The notes under the pieces were generated by a model. That model had not been told where the DNA came from. It was given only the letters and a program-made list of their open reading frames with translations, and made no database searches. A stretch of DNA of 58,494 nt, taken from positions 1 to 58,494 of the forward strand of contig JAJDDV010000162.1 of assembly GCA_029260135.1 (NCBI GenBank), written 5' to 3'. Both the position numbers and the translations under genes were made by a program. The DNA is from Phycisphaerae bacterium (GTDB taxonomy: Bacteria; Planctomycetota; Phycisphaerae; UBA1845). Shown here in pieces: positions 52,148-58,494 of this stretch (positions within the stretch are counted from its first letter, which is position 1; every line of letters begins with the position of its first letter).

Positions 52148-52220
52148 CACCGGTTTTCAACCGGTGACTGGGGTTTGGCCGTTTTGTGTTGTGTCGTCGC
52201 AGCACCGGTTTTCAACCGGC
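52148..52220. repeat. Two copies of a CACCGGTT/AACCGGTG hairpin
   Basis: CACCGGTT-TTC-AACCGGTG at 52148-52166 and CACCGGTT-TTC-AACCGGC at 52203-52220. These are a third palindrome type in the same gene neighbourhood. They lie between the fusion protein gene and a small zinc-ribbon gene. Confidence 0.75.
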
Positions 52221-52240
52221 GAAATCAACGGTCCGAATCT

Positions 52241-52378
52241 ATGTCGAACGCTCTCGACACCGAGCTCTTCTGCACCAGTTGCGGCTACAACCTCCGCGGC
52301 CTGTGCGAGCAAGGCAACTGCCCGGAGTGCGACCCTCGCCGAATCGATTACTTCACGGCGTACCACCGCAAGGCGTAG
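52241..52378 (+). CDS. Small zinc-ribbon protein
   Basis: A 45-residue product with 'CTSCGYNLRGL' and 'CPEC', four cysteines spaced to bind zinc. Such short ribbons are common in planctomycete proteins. No function is known. Its last 26 nt overlap the end of the convergent secreted-protein gene. Confidence 0.55.
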   Translation: MSNALDTELFCTSCGYNLRGLCEQGNCPECDPRRIDYFTAYHRKA

Positions 52379-53342
52379 CGCCGGGTACGAATGGGTAATT
52401 CGCTCCGCCAAACGCCCCGATAATGGCAACAAGCTCACTGATGGTGACGGTGTTGTCCACCACCGGTGTCGGCCCGGAGGATCCGAGACCCACGACGTCG
52501 ATGCTGACCAGACTCGGTGCCCTCGCAAATGCCTGAAACTTGGATATCGTCGCCAACACGTCGAACGTGTTCACCACGTCGTCCGGGGCCTTGAACACGC
52601 CGTCAGAGAGGCTCGTGACATCGGCCCACCGTGCAGTCGCTACACTCAGCGCCGGCGAGAAGTTCTCCGGCAAATCCAGACTACAGGTCACGTCAACGGC
52701 CTGGACCGCGTAGGTCGCGGAATGCAGGATCGGATCAACCACCGACAGGTCCAATCTACTCGGAACAATGGCATCTCCCTGGACGTGAATGGCTGGATCG
52801 GCACAGTCCGCATTCGTCGAGCAAGGTTGGTCTAGGCTGTGAAGACAAATGAGCTCAGTAGTGCAAAAGCCGTACCCGCTGAACTGTGACCAATCCGCAA
52901 AGTGCGGATCACATTGCAGCGCGGCGACCATGATGCCCGGCTCGGTCTCGGACGGCTGACAGCCGACGACCTGGGCTCCAAGCTCACAGATCCCCGTCGG
53001 CGGCCCCACCCACATTTCGACACCATTCCAGATTTCAAACGGGGTTGGAAGATCGACCACGGTTACGCGCAGCGCCGTTGACCGACCAGGATTGCCGGGA
53101 ACGATGGAGAGGGACCTGCTCTTGCGGCTGTTGACGACGAGAAGGTCTACGTCGTACGCCAGTTGCGAAGCCGGCGCATCGGTGGGAGCGCAAACGCTTG
53201 CACCGCGCACGAGGTCCACTTGGTCTGCTAGCGTGCTACCCCCCGGTGGTCTGGTCTCTTCTTGCTGCGACCAGGCGACCGGTTGGATGGTAAGGAAAAG
53301 TATCGCCAGAACTGCGGTTCCATTTCTCTTTGGACGGAACAT
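52353..53342 (-). CDS. Secreted protein with the 'PGN...DLPTPF...YPF' dockerin-like module
   Basis: I chose the start at 53342 (minus strand): GAAAGG lies 9 nt upstream and the product begins with a clear signal peptide ('AVLAILFLTIQPVAWSQQ'); the frame is open 21 codons further without one. The 329-aa product is homologous over about 250 residues to the C-terminal module of the protein at 1522-3267: 'LSIVPGN', 'VVDLPTPFEIWNG', 'MWVGPP', 'LQCDPHFADWS', 'DAIVPS', 'TARWADVTS', then two dockerin-like segments and 'GGANYPF'. It differs in lacking the cohesin-like domains. A 'CSTNADC' insert resembles the Cys units of the large secreted protein. Extracellular; function unknown. Confidence 0.8.
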   Translation of the reverse strand: MFRPKRNGTAVLAILFLTIQPVAWSQQEETRPPGGSTLADQVDLVRGASVCAPTDAPASQLAYDVDLLVVNSRKSRSLSIVPGNPGRSTALRVTVVDLPTPFEIWNGVEMWVGPPTGICELGAQVVGCQPSETEPGIMVAALQCDPHFADWSQFSGYGFCTTELICLHSLDQPCSTNADCADPAIHVQGDAIVPSRLDLSVVDPILHSATYAVQAVDVTCSLDLPENFSPALSVATARWADVTSLSDGVFKAPDDVVNTFDVLATISKFQAFARAPSLVSIDVVGLGSSGPTPVVDNTVTISELVAIIGAFGGANYPFVPGATPCGGTP

Positions 53343-54357
53343 GACGGTAAGCCTTTCAAAGAAGAAACATCCGATCACGACGACGCCTTTCCGATACTGC
53401 TTCATGTGAAGATTCCCCGGCCACCTGCAAGGCCGTGGACCGTTGGTGCAACTAGTATGGCACTTGGCTCGTCAGCAGAAGAACTCAACGGTGCAATCGA
53501 AAGCGGGAGCGAACCCATGATCAGGGAAAGGTAACTCTCCGGCTTCATCGTCTCGCTCCGAGGGACATGCCGTGTACGTAAGGCAAACCCCTCCGATCGG
53601 CCCTAACGATCGGTAGCGAATCCCAGTATATCAATGCAATCAGCGTCACGTCAATGGAAGTCTCACTGGCAGCTCGTCAGCACGCTGCAAGGTTCCCCGG
53701 AACGAGAATGTGGAGATAGGCAGGCCTGCGCGTTTGAGCCTGAACGGATCTACCAAAGTGAATATGACATGGATGACTGTGTCATTCCAATGACATAAAA
53801 TTGTCCACTGCAACTGGCAATTTGTTCCACGAGTGTCTGTTCTCCCATGGGGACTTTACCGAGACCCATTGAGGGGTGTGTGAGGGTCATGCTTCTACCG
53901 TGAACGAAGAGCGCCATGTCTGGCGCGCTCGACCACGTTCTCCACTTCGTCCATTGCGGCGACAACCTCAGCAGCCCGTCCGAACAAGGCCATGTTTCGC
54001 GGTGCGTCGCGCCCCGTGTTCGGGCGCCCTCAACGGGCCATCGATCTTCCGGAGAGTCTCGAATGATGTGCCCTTCCCGAACATACGCACCGTCGACGAA
54101 CTTGCGCACCTCGCACCCATCGTTCATCTCTATGGCTGTCTGGCGTGATGTTCAAATGCCGAACCACGTTCCCAAGAGCTGAAAAAGCCCGACACCGCGC
54201 AGAACGATGAAAGGACCTGGTGTCGACCGACGAATCCGACGCCGATCGCTGAAAACGGATGACCGACCTCGGACCGCGTTCTGCTGAGGGCTGACGTCTG
54301 CTAGCCGATCGCTCCTTCCGTGTTCCAGCGGTTGCGACCGCAAACGGACGGACTACG
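53343..54357. other. Long intergenic region, no convincing gene
   Basis: About 1 kb between two divergent genes. It should hold the promoters of both. An inverted repeat CCGATCG/CGATCGG sits at 53593-53613. Frames around 53750-54150 on both strands have a vaguely protein-like composition but no motif or start signal, so a decayed element is possible. I looked for a cobalamin riboswitch before the transporter genes and saw no B12-box-like core. Confidence 0.4.
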
Positions 54358-55260
54358 ATGCCGGTCATGACGACGCGTCACCTTCTCGCGATAACGGTGA
54401 TCTTCTGGCCCCTTTTGGACGGCGACTCAGCGGACCTCCGCGCAGAGCCCGGCGAGCCCACGACCCCGAAGCGCATCATCACCATCGCACCGAACGCCGC
54501 CGAGATCATCTGCGCTCTCGGCGCTTGCGGTCACCTCGTCGCCGTCAGCAAATTCTGTGTCCACCCACCCGAGCTGGAATCTCGCCCGCGCATCGGCGGC
54601 CTCTTCGATCCCGATCTCGAACGAATCGTCTCGCTGCGACCCGATCTGGTTGTGCTCCGCGGTAAGAACGAAACACTCGAGAACCTCTGCCGCGAGCGCG
54701 AAATCCGCATCTACCGCGACGAAACTCAGACCATCGAAGGCGTGGCCAAGTGCATTCGCGACCTGGGCCGGAGGCTCAACCTCGTGGACAGCGCCGCCAA
54801 GTTGACGAAACAGTTCCGCGCCCGGCTCGACCGCATCAAGGAGCGAAACGCCGACCGTCCGAAACCGCGCGTCCTGCTTACCGCGGCGCGCCGTCCCGAT
54901 CGCCTGGCCGATCTCCTCACCTTCGGCTCCGACACCTTCCCGGACGAAATGCTTTCCATCGCCGGTGGCGTCAATATCTTCCACCACCTCGACATGCGCT
55001 ACCCCCAAGTCAGCGCCGAATCCATCATCGCCCAGCGCCCGGATGTCATCATCGAACTGATGCCGGAAGTCGACCTGACCGAACGCCTCAAGTCCCGACT
55101 GCTCGACCAGTGGAAAGCGCTCGGTCCGATCCCCGCCGTTCAAAACCAACGTGTCTACTTCATCACCGACGACCATTGCCTGATCCCGTCACCCCGATAC
55201 GTCGACATCATCGAAAAAGTGTCACGATTGTTGCACCCGGAGCCCGATCGTGACCCCTGA
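54358..55260 (+). CDS. Periplasmic binding protein of a cobalamin/iron-type ABC importer (BtuF-like)
   Basis: This 300-aa protein has a signal peptide ('LLAITVIFWPLLDG') and a two-lobe helical-backbone binding protein fold: 'RIITIAPNAAEIICALG', 'VAVSKFCVHPPE', 'RIGGLFDPDLERIVSLRPDLVVL' in pieces, and 'AQRPDVIIELMPE'. This is the BtuF/FhuD-like family that delivers cobalamin, haem or iron chelates. The stop overlaps the ATPase gene by 11 nt, and the permease follows, giving an F-D-C operon. The cargo cannot be read from sequence. Confidence 0.85.
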   Translation: MPVMTTRHLLAITVIFWPLLDGDSADLRAEPGEPTTPKRIITIAPNAAEIICALGACGHLVAVSKFCVHPPELESRPRIGGLFDPDLERIVSLRPDLVVLRGKNETLENLCREREIRIYRDETQTIEGVAKCIRDLGRRLNLVDSAAKLTKQFRARLDRIKERNADRPKPRVLLTAARRPDRLADLLTFGSDTFPDEMLSIAGGVNIFHHLDMRYPQVSAESIIAQRPDVIIELMPEVDLTERLKSRLLDQWKALGPIPAVQNQRVYFITDDHCLIPSPRYVDIIEKVSRLLHPEPDRDP

Positions 55261-56068
55261 ACCACCGCCCATGCTCGAGACCATCGGCGTTCGCTTCGGC
55301 TACCCTGCGCGCCCGAGCTTCCTGGGCCCCATCGACCTTTCCGTAGACAAAGGTGACTGCTGGGCCATCGTAGGCCCGAACGGCGCCGGAAAGAGTACAC
55401 TCCTGCGGCTGATAGCCGGCCTGTGCAGACCCGCTATCGGCCGCGCGATCTTCGAAGGTAACGACCTTGCCCAGATGACGCCCCGCGCCCGCGCGCAAGC
55501 CATCGCCTTCGTTCCACAGCATCCCCCAACCGACTTTGACCTCTCCGTCCGCGACATCGTTCTGATGGGCCGCTTCCCGCACCGGTCGATGGGGCTCTTC
55601 GAATCCGCTTCCGACTACCGCATCGCCGACCTCGCCTTGGAGGTCACCGAAACCGCCGCCTTCGCCGATCGACCGATCGCTACGCTCTCCGGCGGCGAAG
55701 CCCAGCGCGTCCACGTCGCCGCCGCCCTCACCCAGCAGCCCAGGCTCCTCCTGCTCGACGAACCAACCGCCTCACTCGATCTCCAACACCAACTGGCCAT
55801 TTTCGAGATCCTCCGCCGGCGCGCATGTGACACCGGCTTGTCCGTGGTGGTCGTGACACACGATGTCAACCTCGCGTCACACTTCTGCTCTCACGTCCTG
55901 CTCCTCCACGCCGGAAAACCCGTCGCCGTCGGCCCACCCGGCGAGGTCCTGACCCCCGACATCCTCGGCCGGGTCTACGGCGTCGAGCTGGAACTGCTGG
56001 CCTCCAAAGGAGATAGCGACAATCGCTGGGTCGTCCCCGTTACCATTTCGAAGGAGGGGCGAGGATGA
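55250..56068 (+). CDS. ABC transporter ATP-binding protein (BtuD/FecE-like)
   Basis: GTG 55250 opens inside the end of the binding-protein gene. The product (272 aa) has Walker A 'GPNGAGKST', Q-loop 'FVPQHPPTDFDL', signature 'LSGGEAQRVHVAAAL', Walker B 'LLLLDEPTASLD' and H-loop 'VVTHD'. 'RDIVLMGRFPH' is typical of the FecE/BtuD branch. It powers import through the permease encoded next (4-nt overlap). Confidence 0.9.
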   Translation: MTPEPPPMLETIGVRFGYPARPSFLGPIDLSVDKGDCWAIVGPNGAGKSTLLRLIAGLCRPAIGRAIFEGNDLAQMTPRARAQAIAFVPQHPPTDFDLSVRDIVLMGRFPHRSMGLFESASDYRIADLALEVTETAAFADRPIATLSGGEAQRVHVAAALTQQPRLLLLDEPTASLDLQHQLAIFEILRRRACDTGLSVVVVTHDVNLASHFCSHVLLLHAGKPVAVGPPGEVLTPDILGRVYGVELELLASKGDSDNRWVVPVTISKEGRG

Positions 56069-57192
56069 CCGTGCTGACGCCTCGTCGATATGTGTCACGC
56101 CTTGGCATTTGTGGCGCCTTCCTCCTTCTGCTCATTCTCCTCAGCCCCGGAATCGGAACCGAATCCGCCACGTGCGGCTGGTGGGACGCCTGGCGCGCGA
56201 AACTCGGTTGGACGATCACCGCCGAGGAACTCACCGGACGACCGTTCGCCGATCTCGATGACGACGGCGTCATTTCCGAGGACGAACGAGCCGGATTCGT
56301 CGACACAGCCCGGACCATTTTCGATCTCCGCTTTCCGCGGACGCTGCTGGCGCTGCAGGTTGGAATCTCGCTCGCGCTATGCGGCGCGACCTTCCAGATC
56401 CTCTTTCGCAATCCACTGGCCACACCGTACACACTCGGGATCGCCAGCGGCGGCTCACTCGGTGCCATCATCGCCATCCGCACCGGGTGGGGGATCGTTA
56501 TCCTCGGCGTGTCGACCCTCTCCATCGCCGCGTTCGTCGGCGCGATCCTCGTCGTAGCCACGGTGTTTCTGATCGCGCGAGGTTCCCGACGCCTGACGTC
56601 CAACGAGCTTCTCCTCGCCGGCGTGACCATGGGCCTCTTCTGCTCGGCCATGATGATGCTCGTGACAGCCGTCTCGAACGAGCGCGAGACGTTCTCCATG
56701 GTGCGATGGATGATGGGCTCGCTCGATCCCGTAACGACCCTCCAAGGAACAACACTGCTGCCGCTGGTGCTCCCGGCGTGGATCGTCTTGATTCTCAGCG
56801 CCCGCGCGATGAACCAGTACCGCCTGGGCGACGAGCTGGCCCAGACCCGCGGTGTCGGCGTCGCACGACTCCAAGCCGTCTGCGTTCTGGTCTGTACGCT
56901 GGCGATGGCCGGCGTCGTGGCGAAATGCGGGCCAATCGGATTCGTGGGACTGGTCGTTCCGCACATGATCGTGCTGATCTTCGGTTCGGACTGCCGAATT
57001 CTGCTGCCCGCCTCAGCCATGGCGGGGGGGGCGTTCCTGATCCTCTGCGACTGGATTTCACAGCTCGTGATGCGTGTCGCGGGCTGGGCGACGGTTCGCC
57101 AGCTCGGCAGCGCGACCCTGCCCATCGGCGTTATTACGGCCATTGTCGGCGTTCCGACCTTCCTGATCCTCCTCAAGACCCGCCGCCGCTGA
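56065..57192 (+). CDS. FecCD/BtuC family permease with an EF-hand loop
   Basis: The permease (375 aa) is a multi-TM FecCD/BtuC protein: 'VGISLALCGATFQILFRNPLATPYTLGIASG' in pieces, 'NELLLAGVTMGLF', 'RLGDELAQTRGVGV', 'GPIGFVGLVVPHM'. Between the first TM and the conserved core, residues 63-74 read 'DLDDDGVISEDE', a perfect 12-residue EF-hand calcium loop (Asp63, Asp65, Asp67, Gly68, Ile70, Glu74). By topology this segment should face the periplasm. The rest of the family has no such loop in my knowledge. It completes the transporter operon. Confidence 0.88.
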   Translation: MTVLTPRRYVSRLGICGAFLLLLILLSPGIGTESATCGWWDAWRAKLGWTITAEELTGRPFADLDDDGVISEDERAGFVDTARTIFDLRFPRTLLALQVGISLALCGATFQILFRNPLATPYTLGIASGGSLGAIIAIRTGWGIVILGVSTLSIAAFVGAILVVATVFLIARGSRRLTSNELLLAGVTMGLFCSAMMMLVTAVSNERETFSMVRWMMGSLDPVTTLQGTTLLPLVLPAWIVLILSARAMNQYRLGDELAQTRGVGVARLQAVCVLVCTLAMAGVVAKCGPIGFVGLVVPHMIVLIFGSDCRILLPASAMAGGAFLILCDWISQLVMRVAGWATVRQLGSATLPIGVITAIVGVPTFLILLKTRRR

Positions 57193-57378
57193 TCCGTCGC
57201 CACGATCCGGTCGAACGGTAAGAATCCGTGCGAATTCCACCGGCCCCGTGGAATAACGACTCACGAGGGCCGAATATGGGTGTCGAACGTTGGTACGTGC
57301 GCCGGTGGTTCGCGCCGGAAGGTGACAGCAGGGCCGCTTTGCGGCTGATTCCAACGATTGACAACGGAGATAAACGTC

Positions 57379-58281
57379 ATGACGCGGTCAAAATGGATGT
57401 ATGTTTTCGCGGCTCTGCTTCCGATCAGCTCGAGCGGTTGCATCATGCGGGTCTTTACCGGCCACAAGGTCTGGACCGAGCCCGTCACCGAGCAGCGGTC
57501 GTTCGACGCCACGGCGACGGAGACCCTCAAGATCAAGACCCACAACGGATCGGTCCGCTTTACCGGTCAGCCCTCCGGCGAGGCCACCGTGACCATCACC
57601 AAGAAAGCCGGAGGCTCGTCGATGGAGGACGCCGAGAACGCGCTCGCCGCCATCGAGGTCTTCATCGAACCCGCCGGTGACTCATCGCAGCGCATTGGCT
57701 GGCGATGGGATGGCATCAGGCGAATGACCTGGGGAGCCATGGTCAGTTTCGATATCTCAGCCCCCGCAAGGCTTCGCATCGACGCCGAGACGCATAACGG
57801 CTCGGTTCGGATCGGAGGCGCCGAAAGCGACATCAGCGCGGTCACGCATAACGGCTCGCTGGATGTTGGAACCTCCGGCGGCGAGGTCTTCGCCAAGACG
57901 CACAACGGGCCCGTCGAAGTCGACGCAGCCGGTGCGAAGCTCCACGCCGAGACCCACAACGGGCGAGTCGTAGCCACCTACGCGGGCGACGAAGTCACCT
58001 TGATTTCGCACAACGGCCGCATCGTCGCCAAGCTGGATGGCTGCGCGAGCCTCGACGGGCGCATCCTTACGCACAACGGCGTCGTTGAGGTTACGGTCGG
58101 CGAGCAGACCTCAGCCAACCTGAACTGCAGCACGCACAACGGCCGCATCCACTGCGATGTACCGATCCAAGGCGGCAAGAAAACCCGTCGTCACCTCAGC
58201 GGTACGATCGGCAGCGGCGGCGGCGACCTGGACATCACAACACACAACGGCGCGGTTCGCATCAAACGCAACGATGGATGA
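57379..58281 (+). CDS. DUF4097-like exported protein with nine HNG repeats
   Basis: ATG 57379 has GGAGA 9 nt upstream. The 300-aa product has an N-terminal hydrophobic segment and 'SSSGC', a weak lipobox (Ser instead of Leu/Val/Ile at -3), so a lipoprotein is possible. The rest is a repetitive beta structure in which 'THNG' or 'SHNG' recurs nine times, about every 18-22 residues after residue 130, typical of the DUF4097 (putative adhesin) beta-helix. The role is unknown; location is the outer surface or periplasm. It is followed by a strong terminator. Confidence 0.82.
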   Translation: MTRSKWMYVFAALLPISSSGCIMRVFTGHKVWTEPVTEQRSFDATATETLKIKTHNGSVRFTGQPSGEATVTITKKAGGSSMEDAENALAAIEVFIEPAGDSSQRIGWRWDGIRRMTWGAMVSFDISAPARLRIDAETHNGSVRIGGAESDISAVTHNGSLDVGTSGGEVFAKTHNGPVEVDAAGAKLHAETHNGRVVATYAGDEVTLISHNGRIVAKLDGCASLDGRILTHNGVVEVTVGEQTSANLNCSTHNGRIHCDVPIQGGKKTRRHLSGTIGSGGGDLDITTHNGAVRIKRNDG

Positions 58282-58323
58282 TGACGTAGCGGCTTCCCCG
58301 TACCTCTGCCGCTTCCGTCGACC

Positions 58324-58357
58324 AGGCCCGCGGTGTCCTCCCGCGGGCCTCTTCTCT
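58324..58357 (+). terminator. Rho-independent terminator
   Basis: AGGCCCGCGG (58324-58333) pairs perfectly with CCGCGGGCCT (58341-58350) over a 7-nt loop, followed by the pyrimidine run CTTCTCT. It ends the DUF4097-like gene. Confidence 0.75.
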
Positions 58358-58366
58358 AGAGCGGTT

Positions 58367-58494
58367 TCAGTCAACATGTAGCGTGTATCCTGCGTGACGG
58401 AAGCAGTTGGTGGCGTCGGAGGGTGTCACCGCGTCAAGCACGGCCTGCATGGATTGCCAGAGGGTGGTCTGGGTGCGGCAGGCCAACGTGCGAA
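58367..58494 (-). mobile_element. 3' end of a transposase gene (IS630-like), cut by the window edge
   Basis: On the minus strand the frame is open from the right edge to a TGA at 58367-58369. The 41 residues read include 'LWQSMQAVLDAVTPSD', 'CFRHAGY' and end 'TLHVD', which resembles the C-terminus of IS630-family DDE transposases ('...F.HCGY'). The sequence 'TAGAGCGGTTTCAG' from about 58357, just outside the stop codon, may be the element's terminal repeat at a TA target. The rest lies beyond the window. Confidence 0.55.

Noticed and set aside
53406-54357. A cobalamin riboswitch upstream of the BtuF-like gene
   Set aside because: No B12-box-like conserved core was seen and the leader shows no convincing matching stems.

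Overview
The window looks like a chromosomal segment of a Gram-negative bacterium, most likely a planctomycete or a close relative. The grounds are high-GC coding sequence, LPS and lipoprotein-sorting genes (LpxA, LolC/E, LolD), several secreted Cys-rich proteins with cohesin-like and dockerin-like modules, a small 'CxxCGYxLRGL...CPEC' zinc ribbon, and many dispersed intergenic palindromes. The taxonomic call is inference. I saw no rRNA or tRNA gene and no CRISPR array.

Layout. 1-6207: three secreted, repeat-rich surface or extracellular proteins. 6208-7866: a decayed stretch with a frameshifted beta-galactosidase fragment and a transposase remnant. 7867-18202: a complete chemosensory operon in Wsp-like composition (two CheW, CheR-TPR, MCP, CheA-REC hybrid, CheB, REC-GGEEF diguanylate cyclase) plus a two-receiver protein whose first receiver has lost its phospho-acceptor Asp. 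18630-26488: a MarR regulator with a palindromic candidate operator, then an ergothioneine locus made of a molybdopterin oxidoreductase/cysteine desulfurase fusion (metallopterin-dependent ergothioneine synthase type), an ABC ATPase, a fused substrate-binding/permease protein, and the histidine methyltransferase EgtD. 26641-29181: alpha/beta hydrolase, family-4 uracil-DNA glycosylase, LpxA. 29894-34453: a 1519-residue secreted Cys-rich protein ending in a strong terminator. 34644-39554: lysS, lolC/E, lolD and ilvE, closely packed. 39623-42790: a small membrane protein, a two-TM coiled-coil protein and a membrane diguanylate cyclase.

42954-52111 is the most unusual part. It holds a four-TM protein, a Ser/Thr kinase with a C-terminal double zinc ribbon, a TM/zinc-ribbon protein, three helical proteins that resemble ESCRT-III (Snf7/CHMP) subunits (one preceded by a winged-helix-like segment), a PspC protein, an AAA ATPase with an N-terminal MIT-like domain and Vps4-type core, and a protein that looks like SPFH plus coiled coil plus beta-propeller. 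I read this as a candidate bacterial ESCRT-III/Vps4-like membrane-remodelling system under kinase control. A nucleotidyltransferase/HEPN pair and palindromic repeats interrupt it, and the 5' end of the ATPase gene is duplicated next to them.

52241-58494: a tiny zinc-ribbon protein, another secreted protein that shares its C-terminal module with the protein at 1522-3267, a BtuFDC-type ABC transporter whose permease carries an EF-hand loop, a DUF4097-like protein with nine repeated 'HNG' motifs, a terminator, and the 3' end of a transposase at the right edge.
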